A stretch of 64,000 nt of DNA from Deinococcus hopiensis KR-140 (GCF_900176165.1 NZ_FWWU01000003.1:208001-272000), one strand, 5' to 3'; counted from the first letter of the stretch, positions 7,495 to 20,378 are shown. The notes: generated by a model not told the origin, from the sequence alone. Numbers and translations are program-made.

Positions 7495-10341
7495 TTATGT
7501 TTTTAAATCTTGTAGCAATTTTATTAAATGCATAGCTATATCTTTAAGATCATTAAATTCAATCTTATCGTGTGAGTCCCTCTTTAGTTTATCGGCCCTG
7601 GTCTTCAACGACGCATCGGCCTCATTGTTACTGCATAATTGTAAAATGTAGGAATTTATGGTGTCGGGGAAGTAGTTGGATAAATCTTCTGCGCATATAA
7701 TGAGACCCTTCCATATATTCATATTATTATTATTGCGTTGTTCTAAGGCAATTTTTATACCAGCTTGAACCCTAGATCTAGCTTGTGGAGTTCGTCCTAG
7801 GGCATATAGAGCTTGTGCTTCAAGAAACATTGTATGGATGGTATTGTCCAAGTACTGATGATCTCGCGTAAGATCGGTAATTTGGCGTGTACATATCAGG
7901 GTCTTTCGAGGCTGTCCTATGCCTAGATGAGCCATTCCTAGATATAACAATACCTGCAGTTTAGAAAAAAGGTTTCCTGTGTTTTGAATTCTGCTTAATA
8001 GTACGTTCGCCTCAGACAATATATTCTCGTAATTCGGGGAAGGCATTTCTAATTGAACCCATAGCAGTGTTTCCCCTAAAGTTAAGCTTGAGCCGTGCGG
8101 AAGGAGTTTTTGAGCTTCGGGTAACAATTCCAAAACTTCTTCGAACTCTCCTAGGCGGGTTAGCCCGCCCAGGAGATTCGTAAGGTACCCCGCTTGTCTA
8201 TTTAAGTCTTTAGTGTCTCGTGCTATCGCTAGGGCTTCCCGTGTAAGGGAGACTGCTATGCGGAGTTGCCCTTGCTCGCTACGAACTACTGCCAGCGTAT
8301 TCAGCACCCGCATCCTGTTTCCTCGGTCATCCGCCAGCGGCCCGCTTAAAAACCTCGTCGCCAACGTTTGGGCATCCAGTAACCTGCCCGCCCGTTGTGC
8401 CAACCACATACAGGCGATCTGCCCGGCGGCCTGCACCTCGGGTGGAGCCTGCACGTCCTCGATCAGGTCACACAGGCGCTGAAAGACGTCCGTGCCCGTC
8501 ACCGCCAGAGCCAGCCCGTCGTAGTGCGACATCAGGTGGTAGAGCAGCCCAGCCTCCAGCGTGCCCGCCTGGAGTGCGGTGCGGATGGCGCGGAGCACGT
8601 TGCCCGATTCCTCCGCCACGGCGGGATCGGTGGGCGAACGCGACCCGAACCACTCCAGGTAATGCCGGGCGTGCTCGCCGCGCGCCTCCTCCAGCAGCGC
8701 CGCGTGCACCGGACCGTGCGTGTGCACCAGGCTTTCCAGGGCAGGGTAAATGCGCAGCCGCTCGCTGCCAGGCCGGTGGGCTTCCAGAAAGGAGTGGTCG
8801 AGCAGGGCGTTCAGGTCCGCCTCGGGAATCCCCAGGGCCAGGGCATCCGCTGGGTCGAAGTCCGCGAACACGCTCAGGCGCAGCAGGGCCCGCTGCTCGG
8901 ACGCCTGCAGCAGCGCCCACGAGCGCTCCGCCACCGCTGCCAGCCCCCGTTTGCCGCTGCCCACGTCGTGCAGGGTGGCGCCACTTTGCAGGATGCGCAC
9001 GTACACGTCTTCCAGCGGCTCCACCCGCAGCCAGGAGGCGGCCAGGGTCAGCGCGAGTGGGTGCCCTTCCAACCGCCGGACAAGCCCCGAAAGCAGCGCC
9101 GCGTTGGCAGGCGCCACCGCAAAGCCCCGCTGAATTCGCCTGGCCTCCCGCACGAACAGGGCCACGGCGGGACTTTCCTGCACTTCGGGGGCTTCGGCCT
9201 CGGGCGGGGGGCACTCCAGCCCGCCCAGACGCAGGGCCAGCGCCGCCGTACCGGATTCGAGGGTGGTGGGGGTGGGACCCGCCAGACCGCGCGGCAGGCC
9301 CAGCCGCCGCCGTCCGGTCAGGACCCAGCGCACGTCCGGCAGGCTGCGGCCCACCTCGTGCAGCAGTTCGGGCAGGTCTTCCAGGGCGTCCAGACCGTCG
9401 AGCAGCACCACCGGGCGCTCGCCCAGCACGCGGCCCGCCGCGGCCCAGCCCGTGGGCGCGGCGTGGCCTGGGGCACGCACGGCGGCCAGGCGCGAGAGCA
9501 GTTCGCTGCCGTAAAGCGCGCCCTCGGCGTCCACGTGGGTCACGTCACGCCCCAGCGCCTGCAGCTCGCGCAGCAGCTCGCGCCCCAGTGTGGACTTTCC
9601 GATGCCGCCGGGACCGCTGACCGCAGCGACGCCCCCACCCGGAAGCGTGGCCCAGGCCAGCAGGGCGTCGAGTTCCACCGCCCGGCCCAGCATCCGCCGG
9701 GTGCGGATCGGGGTTGTGGCGGCGCCCTCTTCAGGGTCCTCGAAGCCCTGGGCCTCAGCGCGCAACTCGGTTTCCAGTGCGCTGCCGGGCAGGCTCAGGG
9801 GCAGCAGCCGCCGCAGCATTTCCGGCTCGGGTGGGGGCGCTCCCGGCAGCCGGAAGACCTGCTCGGCCAGCGCAGCGGCCCGCGCAGGTTCGGCCCGCTC
9901 GGCGTCCGTCAGCAGTTCGGCCTGGACGTGCCGCGCCAGCCGCTCGCGCTGGGTCAGCACCCATTCTTCGAACTCGGCGGAGGTGCCCTGCAGGTCCACC
10001 CCATGCAAAAAGGGGCCCGGGTACGCCGCCAGCACGTCGGGCCCGCTCAGGGTCAGCAGCCGCGCCGCGTCGCAGGGCAGGCCGCTGTCCACCGGGTCCT
10101 CCGAACGCAGGGCGCCCGCGTTCCGGTCGCGCAGGGCGTGCAGGGCCACCCGCAGGCTGGAATCGGGCTGCTGCGCGCCGGGCCAGAGCAGCTCGGCCAG
10201 CCTGCGGCGCGGCGTCGGGCCTTCGAGGGCCACGAACGCCAGCAGCAGCAGGGGTTTAACCCGCCGGAACGTTCCCAGTCTCAGTCCCCCCAGCGTCTGG
10301 AGTACGGCCCGTTCCTCAGCTGTCGCCACGGCGTTGGTCAT
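7495..10341 (-). CDS. SARP/LAL-type regulator with AAA ATPase and helical repeats
   Basis: The 948-residue protein is read from the ATG at 10341; a TTG at 10359 would add six residues. The N-terminal 90 residues form a winged-helix SARP-type region (RRRLAELLWPGAQQPDSSLR). A BTAD-like helical part follows, then an NTPase domain with Walker A GPGGIGKST (near residue 248) and Walker B VVLLDGLDAL. The rest is TPR-like helical repeat. Such proteins are ATP-dependent transcriptional regulators. The coding DNA changes sharply: the last 800 bases (7495 to about 8300) are AT-rich with Asn, Ile and Lys codons, while the rest is high-GC. The stop is 16 bases from the convergent fimbrial operon. Target genes are unknown. 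Confidence 0.85.
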   Translation of the reverse strand: MTNAVATAEERAVLQTLGGLRLGTFRRVKPLLLLAFVALEGPTPRRRLAELLWPGAQQPDSSLRVALHALRDRNAGALRSEDPVDSGLPCDAARLLTLSGPDVLAAYPGPFLHGVDLQGTSAEFEEWVLTQRERLARHVQAELLTDAERAEPARAAALAEQVFRLPGAPPPEPEMLRRLLPLSLPGSALETELRAEAQGFEDPEEGAATTPIRTRRMLGRAVELDALLAWATLPGGGVAAVSGPGGIGKSTLGRELLRELQALGRDVTHVDAEGALYGSELLSRLAAVRAPGHAAPTGWAAAGRVLGERPVVLLDGLDALEDLPELLHEVGRSLPDVRWVLTGRRRLGLPRGLAGPTPTTLESGTAALALRLGGLECPPPEAEAPEVQESPAVALFVREARRIQRGFAVAPANAALLSGLVRRLEGHPLALTLAASWLRVEPLEDVYVRILQSGATLHDVGSGKRGLAAVAERSWALLQASEQRALLRLSVFADFDPADALALGIPEADLNALLDHSFLEAHRPGSERLRIYPALESLVHTHGPVHAALLEEARGEHARHYLEWFGSRSPTDPAVAEESGNVLRAIRTALQAGTLEAGLLYHLMSHYDGLALAVTGTDVFQRLCDLIEDVQAPPEVQAAGQIACMWLAQRAGRLLDAQTLATRFLSGPLADDRGNRMRVLNTLAVVRSEQGQLRIAVSLTREALAIARDTKDLNRQAGYLTNLLGGLTRLGEFEEVLELLPEAQKLLPHGSSLTLGETLLWVQLEMPSPNYENILSEANVLLSRIQNTGNLFSKLQVLLYLGMAHLGIGQPRKTLICTRQITDLTRDHQYLDNTIHTMFLEAQALYALGRTPQARSRVQAGIKIALEQRNNNNMNIWKGLIICAEDLSNYFPDTINSYILQLCSNNEADASLKTRADKLKRDSHDKIEFNDLKDIAMHLIKLLQDLKT

Positions 10342-10592
10342 GATTGGCCAGTATGACAATTCTCACACCCCTCATGGACAGACCTCAGCGTACTGTCCCC
10401 AGCAGCGTCAGCCTTGAGCAGGCGCACCGCCAGGGGCAACATGCCGGTGGGGTCGTGTCGGGAGCCTCGGGCCAGTCTCGACCTCCACCCCACCGCCACG
10501 CTTTCGCCGCGCCGGGACCCCGGCCTGGAGTCCTCCCCGGCACGCCTTGAGGTGGTGGGTTCGGACGTCCCCCATTCCTTTATCTTGAACGC

Positions 10593-11333
10593 GTGATTTC
10601 TGTAGAACAGCTGGCGGAGAATCTGCCCGAAGGGTTCATCGCCGTGGATTCGGACTGGCGCGTCAGGTATGTGAGCGCCCGCGCCCGCCACCTGCTCCGC
10701 AACTCCGGGCTGCAGCTGGGGACCGATCTGCACGACCTGTTGCCCGACGCGCCCGGCACCAAGGTCTGGTCGGAACTGAACCGGGCCCACCAGAAGCGCG
10801 TGATGGTGGAGTTCGAGGTGTTCTACCCGCAGCTGTTCGTGTGGCACGAGGTCCGCGCCATTCCGGACAGCGAGGGCGGGCTGGCCCTCCTGTTGCGGGA
10901 CGTGACGGACCGGCAGTGGGTGATTCAGAAAGACGCCGAGCACGCCTACTTGCGCGGGCTGTTCGCGGACGCCCCCCTGGCCATTTCGATTCTGCGGGGC
11001 CCCAAGCACCAGTTCGAGTACGCCAACGACTTTGCGCGGAATCTGGTGGGGGGACGGCACCTCGAAGGCCTGACGGTCCGCGAGGCCTTTCCCGAATTGC
11101 AGGGACAGGGCTTTTTTGAACTTCTGGATCAGGTGTACGGCACGGGCGTCCCCTTTCACGGATCGGAGTTGCCCGCGGTTCTGACGTCCCCCGACGGTCA
11201 GACGCCCCAGGACCTGATCGTCAACGTCTCCTACCTGCCGCTGCGCGGATTTGACACCGAGGTGAGGGGGCTCCTGTCCCTGTCCACCGATGTCACGCAT
11301 TACGTGGGGAAACGCCAGGTGGCCCAAAGCTAA
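10593..11333 (+). CDS. Double PAS domain protein without output domain
   Basis: This 246-residue protein starts at a GTG. The N-terminal PAS domain covers about residues 1-115 (LPEGFIAVDSDWRVRYVS to LLLRDVTDRQ). A second follows from about 125 to 240 (LFADAPLAISILRG to LSTDVTHYVG). No kinase, GGDEF or DNA-binding part follows, so it would signal by protein contact or be a fragment of a once longer sensor. It is divergent from the SARP/LAL regulator across a 250-base gap, which may mean joint control. The gene upstream of the transglutaminase at 11467 is convergent to it. Confidence 0.75.
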   Translation: MISVEQLAENLPEGFIAVDSDWRVRYVSARARHLLRNSGLQLGTDLHDLLPDAPGTKVWSELNRAHQKRVMVEFEVFYPQLFVWHEVRAIPDSEGGLALLLRDVTDRQWVIQKDAEHAYLRGLFADAPLAISILRGPKHQFEYANDFARNLVGGRHLEGLTVREAFPELQGQGFFELLDQVYGTGVPFHGSELPAVLTSPDGQTPQDLIVNVSYLPLRGFDTEVRGLLSLSTDVTHYVGKRQVAQS

Positions 11334-11466
11334 AGCGGAACCCCCGGTGCGCCTGAGCGCTCGGCCTTGCTCCAGTGGCTGGCGTCAGTCACGGGTCGCC
11401 CTCAGAACGCTTGGTCTCCAGCCCACCCACGAGGGCGTGAGGGCCTGCAACCGGCCACTTCCGGCT

Positions 11467-12363
11467 TCAGAACACCCGCGGCTTCGGCGGATCGTCCAGC
11501 GTGGTGCCCTCCCCCGTCTCGTCCGCCCAGACTTTCATATGGGTCAGGCGGGCCGCCCCAAAGGTGGTGGTAAACGCCACGTCCGAAGCGTCGCGCCCCT
11601 GGGCGATCAGCAGCCGCCCGGCGCGGGGCTTGTTGTGACGGGCGTCGAAGGTGCGCCACTCGCCTCCCAGGTACGCCTCGAACCAGGCGTGAAAATCCAT
11701 GGGCACGGGGTCGGGGGTGATGTCGATGTCGGGCAGGTAGCCGCACACGTAGCGCGCGGGAATGTTCAGCGCCCGGCAAAACGCCACGCCCATGTGGGCG
11801 AAGTCCCGGCACACGGCCCGCTTGCTGTCCAGCGCCTGCCGGGCCGTGGTCGTCGACGTACTGCCCGAGCCGTACACGCATTCGTCGTGCAGGAAGTCGC
11901 TGATCGCCTGCACCTGCGCCCACCCACCCGCGATGTGCCCGAAGCGCTCCCAGGCCTCGCCGCTCACCAGGTCGCTGTCCACATAACGGCTGGGCAGCAG
12001 GTACTGGATGGTTTCGTCGGGCAGGTCCTCGACGCGGTGCTTGGGCAGGTCCGGCAAGATGGGGTCCGGGCGGCGGGTAACTTCCGCGATCAGGTCGTGC
12101 CCGACTGTAAATTCGCCCGGCTGCGCCAGCGTGCGCCACACCCTGTTGCCGTGAATGTCGGTGTAGCTGTGGATGCCCTGCGCTGCGCCCAGGGGCCGCT
12201 CGTCCACGATGCGCTGGCGGGTGCCGGTGGGGTAGAGGCGATCTACGGGTTGCACCACGAACAGCATGGGCGTGGGATAGGGCACGTCGAAAGTCAGGGA
12301 GAAACCGGCGCGCACACGCACGGGCTGATCGATGGAACTGGGCACCGCTGGAGTCTGCACCAT
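11467..12363 (-). CDS. Transglutaminase-like protein, second copy
   Basis: This 298-residue protein starts at the ATG at 12363; an in-frame GTG at 12405 would add 14 residues of low-complexity basic sequence. The papain-type triad is visible: C185 in AVCRDFAHM, H225 in MDFHAWFEAY and D240 in WRTFDARHN. The N-terminal beta domain differs from that of the copy at 1030, so the two represent different subfamilies. It stands alone on the minus strand between the PAS gene and the two-component system. Enzymatic activity as protease or amidase is likely, substrate unknown. Confidence 0.85.
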   Translation of the reverse strand: MVQTPAVPSSIDQPVRVRAGFSLTFDVPYPTPMLFVVQPVDRLYPTGTRQRIVDERPLGAAQGIHSYTDIHGNRVWRTLAQPGEFTVGHDLIAEVTRRPDPILPDLPKHRVEDLPDETIQYLLPSRYVDSDLVSGEAWERFGHIAGGWAQVQAISDFLHDECVYGSGSTSTTTARQALDSKRAVCRDFAHMGVAFCRALNIPARYVCGYLPDIDITPDPVPMDFHAWFEAYLGGEWRTFDARHNKPRAGRLLIAQGRDASDVAFTTTFGAARLTHMKVWADETGEGTTLDDPPKPRVF

Positions 12364-12443
12364 GCGCCTCAGTCTGCCGCGTTTGCCCGTGCCTGTGAAG
12401 GCCACCCGGGTTCTGGGTCTCGCAACCTCAGGGTTGAGGGGGC

Positions 12444-14395
<1,952 letters not shown>

Positions 14396-14419
14396 GGCCG
14401 TATGGTAGGCCGCGCCTGT

Positions 14420-14539
14420 GAAGACGGGGCGAAGACCGAAAGACGTCTTTTCGGGGAAGACCGGGACGTTTTTGGCGTCCGGGCAGCGCTCAACGCGTCT
14501 TCGACAAATCTTCAAAGAAGCTGCGCCCCGTCTTCGACA
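14420..14539. promoter_or_regulatory. Cluster of GAAGAC/GTCTTC boxes, probable response regulator sites
   Basis: GAAGAC occurs at 14420, 14431 and 14456, and its complement GTCTTC at 14497 and 14530, the last two as the longer GTCTTCGACA. The first two are 11 bp apart and the last two 33 bp apart, i.e. on the same helical face. A palindrome, AAGACGTCTT (14440-14449), lies between. The gap separates the regulator gene from the efflux operon. Binding by the neighbouring OmpR-type regulator is an inference. Confidence 0.55.
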
Positions 14540-14559
14540 TCGCGCCGCAGACTCGCTTC

Positions 14560-15927
14560 ATGCGAGCCGCCCTCCACCCCCTTCGCCTGCCCCGCGCCCT
14601 GGCACTGAGCGCGGCCCTGAGTTTGTTCGGGGTCAGCCTGGCCCAGGGAAGCGCTGAGCTGACCCTGGACGCCGCCCTCGCCCAACTGGCCGGGGCCCCC
14701 AGCGTGACCCAGGCGCAACTCAGCGTGGTGACCGCCCAGGAAAACCTCAACGCCGCCCGCAGCGCCCTGGGCCTGACCGTCAGCGTGACCGGCAACGCGA
14801 ACTACGCGGGGGCCACCACGTCCGTGGCCGCGAACGGCACCTCCGCCGACACGCCCGCGAGCCTGAGCGGCAGCGCGGGCGTGAACGTGTCGCTGGGCCT
14901 GCTCCCCTGGGCCAGCAGTCAGGCCGGGCTCCGCAGCGCCGAGCGCAACCTCGCCTTGGCCCGCGTCCGGCTGACGGAGGCGCAGGCCACCGCCCGCCTG
15001 AACGCCGTTCAGCAGTACCTCGCGGGTGTCCTGGCAACGCAGGACGTGGCCCTCGCGGACCAGACCCTGGCCCTGCGCCAGCGTCAACTGACCGTGACGC
15101 AGACGCAGCGGGAGAACGGCAACGCCACCGCCGAAAGTGTGCTGAGCGCCCAGGCGAACGTGCAGAGCGCCCAGGGGGCCCAGCTTCAGGCTGCCGCCAG
15201 CCTCGACGCCGCCCGCCGGAGCCTGAGCGCCGCCCTGGGCACCGATGTGGGCGGCCGCACCTTCATCACCGCGCCCCAGACCACCTTCACCCTGCCCGAC
15301 GTGGCGGCCCTCGTCACCCAGGCCCGGACCCAGCGCCGTGAGGTGCTGGAGGCCCAGAACACCCTCGCCGCCGCGCAGGAGGCCCTGGAGACGCAGAGGC
15401 GCGAGGCCACGCTGCCCGACGTGACCGCCAGCGTGCGCTACGGGCCGGGTACAGGGGGCCTCAGCGCCAGCCTCAACCTCAAGCAGGGGACGGTGGGGGC
15501 GGGGTACACCCTGCCTGTCGGAACGTCCACCGGTACGGCCAACCGCGTCACCGCCAGCGTCACGGGCACCTACGTGATCTACTCGCCCGCTGTAAAAGCG
15601 GAGTTGTCGGCGGCGCAGGCCACCGTCACGCAGGCGCAGCTCTCGCTGAACGTCGCCCAGCAGAACGTGGAACTCGACGTGCGGACGCGCCTGAGCACCC
15701 TGCAAAGCAGCCTGATCGCCCTGCAGAGCCGCGCCACGCAGGTGCAGGTGGCCCAGATTTCCCTCGACGCTGCCCGTACCCGGGTGGAGGCGGGCACGGG
15801 CACCGCCGACGACGTGGCGGCCGCTGAACTCGGCCTCCTTCAAGCCCAGCGTGACCTCCTGAGCGCGCGCGTTACCGCCCAGACCAACCTCATTCAACTG
15901 CAAAACGCCGCTGGAGGCCCTGCGTGA
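14560..15927 (+). CDS. TolC-family outer membrane efflux protein 1
   Basis: This 455-residue protein has a signal peptide (LALSAALSLFGVSLAQG) and two homologous halves rich in long amphipathic helices (AQLSVVTAQENLNAARSAL; LSLNVAQQNVELDVRTRL), the pattern of TolC-type outer membrane factors. It opens an operon of six genes with four-base overlaps (TolC1, TolC2, adaptor, ATPase, permease), so it would supply the exit duct of the pump. The ATG at 14560 is the only start that yields a proper signal peptide. Confidence 0.85.
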   Translation: MRAALHPLRLPRALALSAALSLFGVSLAQGSAELTLDAALAQLAGAPSVTQAQLSVVTAQENLNAARSALGLTVSVTGNANYAGATTSVAANGTSADTPASLSGSAGVNVSLGLLPWASSQAGLRSAERNLALARVRLTEAQATARLNAVQQYLAGVLATQDVALADQTLALRQRQLTVTQTQRENGNATAESVLSAQANVQSAQGAQLQAAASLDAARRSLSAALGTDVGGRTFITAPQTTFTLPDVAALVTQARTQRREVLEAQNTLAAAQEALETQRREATLPDVTASVRYGPGTGGLSASLNLKQGTVGAGYTLPVGTSTGTANRVTASVTGTYVIYSPAVKAELSAAQATVTQAQLSLNVAQQNVELDVRTRLSTLQSSLIALQSRATQVQVAQISLDAARTRVEAGTGTADDVAAAELGLLQAQRDLLSARVTAQTNLIQLQNAAGGPA

Positions 15928-16958
15928 AACTCCTCTCTGCTCTCTCTTTGACCACCGCCCTGCTCCTGCCCACCGCCTCCGCCCAGGGCACCGTCAGTCT
16001 GGGCCAGGCCGTGACCGCCGCCCTGACGAACAACGGTGACGTGAAGACCGCCCAGGCCAACCTGCAAAAGGCCCAGGCCGCCAACAAGGCCGCGCAGGCC
16101 GATCCCAGCACCCTGGCCGCCGCCAAGCTCACCGCGCGGAGCAGCGAGGCGGAGGCCGAGGCACAACTGCACTCGGCGCGTCTGGGCACCCTGCAAAACA
16201 CCATGACCGCCTATACGGCCCTGCTCGAAGCCCAGGAGAACGTGGAGCTCCAGACCCTGCAGGTGCAGGTGGACCAGAAGGGGGTGCAGGTGGCGCAGGT
16301 CAAGCTCAAGGTGCAGAATGCCACCGCCCTGGACGTGCAAAACGCGCAGAACACCCTCTCGGGCAGCCAGCAGAACCTCGCGGACGCGAAAGCCCAGGTC
16401 AATCTCGCCAGCGCCAAACTCGCCACGCTGACCGGGCTGGGCAGCGGCGTGCGGGCCGCGGGCATTACCACCGTCCCCAAACTGTCTACCACCCTTGCCA
16501 AGTTGCAACAGGGTCTGCCGGACCTCGCCAGCGTGATCTCATCGGCCAACGATGTGGCCGCCCAGCAACTCGCGGTGAAGCTCGCGGACAACGACTTCAC
16601 GCCTGCCCGCACCTTAAGTGACGCCCGCACCGCTCTCTCCAACGCCCAGCGCAGCCTGGACAGCGCCCAGAAGGGAGCGGGGCAGACCCTTGCCAGCGCG
16701 TACCAGAGCGCCCAGAACAGCTACGAGCTCCTCAGCGTGGCCCAGAGCCGCGAGGCGGCCGCCCAGAAGACCTACACCCAGGACGCCGCCCGTCTGAAAA
16801 GCGGCACCATCAGCGCCGTCGAGCTGCAGGGCAGCCAGCTGGCGCTGAAAAAGGCCCAGTACGCCCGCCTGCAGGCGCAGGACAACGTGCTTGAAGCCCT
16901 CGCGGCGCTGTCCGTCGCCGCCGGGCAGAACCTGACGGGCATCGGAGGCAGCCTGTGA
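15924..16958 (+). CDS. TolC-family protein 2 (short)
   Basis: The 344-residue product starts with a GTG that overlaps the previous stop (GTGA). A signal peptide (LLSALSLTTALLLPTASA) is followed by helical repeats rich in Ala, Gln and Asn (QANLQKAQAANKAAQAD; QNSYELLSVAQSREAAAQKTY). It is about 100 residues shorter than the preceding TolC-like protein and typical family members, with a short gap between the two halves. It may form a mixed duct with its neighbour or act as a periplasmic helical partner. Two tandem outer-membrane-factor genes in one MacAB-type operon is unusual. Confidence 0.75.
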   Translation: MKLLSALSLTTALLLPTASAQGTVSLGQAVTAALTNNGDVKTAQANLQKAQAANKAAQADPSTLAAAKLTARSSEAEAEAQLHSARLGTLQNTMTAYTALLEAQENVELQTLQVQVDQKGVQVAQVKLKVQNATALDVQNAQNTLSGSQQNLADAKAQVNLASAKLATLTGLGSGVRAAGITTVPKLSTTLAKLQQGLPDLASVISSANDVAAQQLAVKLADNDFTPARTLSDARTALSNAQRSLDSAQKGAGQTLASAYQSAQNSYELLSVAQSREAAAQKTYTQDAARLKSGTISAVELQGSQLALKKAQYARLQAQDNVLEALAALSVAAGQNLTGIGGSL

Positions 16959-18336
16959 CCACGCCCGCCGTCACCACCCGGCCTTCCCAGACCCGGCGCC
17001 GCAAGCGCTGGCCCTGGGTGGTGACCGGCCTGCTGCTGCTGGGCGGTGTGGGCGGCGGGGTGTATTACAACCGCGCGCACACCGCGGAGGCGACCACCAC
17101 CGAGACCGTGACCACCCAGACCGTCCAGCCCGGCACCATTCGCGTCAGCGTGAGTGGTCCCGGCACCCTGGAGGCCAACGCCACCCGGACGGTCGGCGCG
17201 GACCTCACCGCCACCGTGGGTCAGGTTCCGGCGGTGGGTGAGCGGGTGCAGAAGGGCCAGCTCCTGACCACCCTGAGGAGCGACGAGGTGGAGGAAAACG
17301 TCCAGACCGCCGAGCTGAGCCTCCGCAAGGCCCAGGCCAGCCTCGACGCCACCCGCGCCAGCCAGGCATCGGGCCGCGCCGGGCGGCAGAGCAGCGTGAC
17401 CCAGGCGTTTGGCAACGTGACCGACGCCCGTCAGGCCCTGACCGAGGCGGCGCACACCCTGAATGCCCAGCAGCAGCTCTATGCCGTCGGTGCCGTGAGC
17501 GGGCAGGCCCTGACCGACGCCCGCACCGCCGCGAGTAAGGCCCGCTCGGCGCTCCAGAGCGCCCAGGCCAGCCTCGCGGCGGCCCAGACCCAGGCGGCGA
17601 CGGGCAACGGCAGCGACGCCGAGAACCTCCGCAGCGCGCAGATCGCCGTGCAGCAGGCCCAGGCAGCGCTGACCACCGCCCAGAAGGCGCGAACTGACCT
17701 CAAGGTCTACGCCCCCATCAGCGGTGTGGTGAGCGCCGTAAACGCCACCGAGGGCACCGTGGTCCTCAGCGGCGCGACGCTGCTCACCATCATCGACGAC
17801 ACCACCCTCAACCTGCCCGTGCAGGTGGACGAGACCGAAATCGCGGGCGTGAAGGTGGGCCAGAAGGCCGAGGTGACCCTGGACGCCTACGACGGTCAGA
17901 CCTTCGGGGGCAAAGTCATTCGCGTCTCACCCGGGGCCACCCAGTCCAACGGCATCAGCGTCTTTACCGCCACCGTCAGCCTGAACAACGCCGGCGGGCA
18001 GCTGCGCAGCGGCATGACCGCCGAGGCCGAGATCATCCAGAGCGAGGCCCAGGGCCTGCTCGTGCCCACCAAGGCCGTCGAAACGGTGCGCACCCGCAGC
18101 TACGTCGAGGTGCCCGGCCAGGGCGAGGGAGCCGGGCCCGAGCGCGTGCGCGTCCATACGGGCGCGACGGACGGCACGAACACCGTCGTGACCGAGGGGC
18201 TGGAGGCCGGGCAGGAGGTGATCGTTCCAGGCGGTACGAGGAGCAGCGCTGGAACGTCGGGCACGTCCTCAAACCGCCGGAGCGGGGGCTTTGGCGGTGC
18301 GGGGGGACCTCCCGCCGGCGGCTTCGGGGGCGCGCC

Positions 18337-18340
<4 letters not shown>
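16955..18340 (+). CDS. Efflux adaptor (MacA/HlyD, membrane fusion protein)
   Basis: This 461-residue protein starts with GTG overlapping the preceding stop. One TM helix (WPWVVTGLLLLGGVGGGVYY) anchors it. The lipoyl/barrel-sandwich halves (VSGPGTLEANATRTVGADL; KVYAPISGVVSAVNATEGTVV) flank a long alpha hairpin of about 130 residues, followed by a beta-barrel domain (LPVQVDETEIAGVKVGQKAEV) and a C-terminal Gly/Ser-rich tail. It would bridge the inner membrane ABC transporter and the TolC-like proteins. Operon context is tight on both sides. Confidence 0.9.
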
Positions 18341-19070
<730 letters not shown>

Positions 19071-19074
<4 letters not shown>

Positions 19075-20378
19075 CCGTGACCCGTTCTTCGCCCTCGGTG
19101 GGGGCCTCAGCAGGGGCCTCGCCGGTACGCCGAAGAGGCGGCATCGGACTGGGCGGGGCGCTCACGATTGCCTGGCGCGCGATCACGGGAACGCCCATGC
19201 GCTCTGTCCTGACCGCCCTCGGCGTGATTATCGGTGTGGCCGCCGTCGTCGCCCTCACCGCCATCGGGCAGGGCAGCACGGCGGGCGTCACGCGCAACCT
19301 CCAGTCGCTGGGCACCAACCTGCTGACCGTGCAGAGCGCGCGCGGCGGGGGAGGCGGGAGCCTGGTCCGCTCCGGTCCGCGGCAGACCATCACGGTAAAA
19401 GACGCCGCCGCCCTCGCCACCGCCTTCGGCTCCCGCATCGCGGGGGTGGCCCCCGCCGCCCAGAGCAGCGTGCAGGCCAAGCTGGGCAGCAGCAACACCC
19501 AGGTCACGGTGCTGGGCACCTGGCCCGCCTATGAGACGGTCCGCAACAGTCCCGTGGCCTCGGGCAGCTATTTCACCCAGGCGGAGGTGGACGCGAGAAA
19601 GCGCGTCGCCGTGATCGGCGCGCAGGTGGTGACCGACCTCTTTGGCGAAGGCGCGAACCCGGTGGGCCAGAAGCTGCGCCTGGGCAGCGTGAACTTCACG
19701 GTGGTGGGCGTGCTGCCCGACAAGGGCAACAGCGGCTTCGGCAACGCCAACAGTCAGGTGCTGATTCCGCTGAGCACCTACCTCCAGCGCTTCGCCCGCA
19801 CCAATAGCGCGAGCGGCCAGCCCACCGTGAACAACGTCTACCTGCAGGCCGCCGACGCGAAGGACCTCACGCAGCTCCAGACGGACGTGACGGACCTGCT
19901 GAGCGTGCGGCACAAGCAGACCGATCCCGACAACCTGGATTTTCAGGTGCAGAACCAGGCGGACGCGCTGGAGAGCCTGAGCAGCGTGACGACCACGCTG
20001 ACCGTCCTGGTGGGGGCCATCGCGGGCATCAGCCTGCTCGTCGGCGGCATCGGGATCATGAACATCATGCTGGTGTCGGTCACGGAGCGCACCCGCGAGA
20101 TCGGCGTGCGCAAAGCGCTGGGAGCCAAACCGCGCGACATCCTCACGCAGTTTCTGGTGGAGGCCAGCCTGCTCTCGGTGGGCGGCGGGCTGATTGGCCT
20201 GCTGCTGGGCGTCGCTGCCGCCTACGCCGGCAAACTCTTCGGCATTGCCCCCGTCTTCAGCCTCACGCCCATGCTCGTTGCCTTCGCGTTCAGCGCGCTG
20301 GTGGGGGTGTTTTTCGGGTATTACCCCGCCGCCCGCGCGGCGCGGCTCGATCCGGTGGACAGCCTGCGGTACGAGTGA
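19071..20378 (+). CDS. ABC transporter permease, MacB/FtsX family
   Basis: The 435-residue protein has four TM helices in the MacB layout: one at about residues 38-60 (MRSVLTALGVIIGVAAVVALTAI), then a large extracytoplasmic domain, and three more near the C terminus (TTLTVLVGAIAGISLLVGGIGIMNIMLVSV and later). The coupling region TERTREIGVRKALGAKPRDIL is characteristic. ATPase and permease are on separate genes, as in YknYZ-type systems, not fused as in E. coli MacB. The likely role is export of a lipophilic drug, peptide or envelope component through the adaptor and TolC-like proteins. Confidence 0.93.

Noticed and set aside
8395..10356. A 653-codon open frame on the plus strand opposite the SARP/LAL regulator
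   Set aside because: It is a shadow of the high-GC regulator gene; it has no ribosome site, and its composition (Gln, Arg, Gly) is typical of antisense frames.
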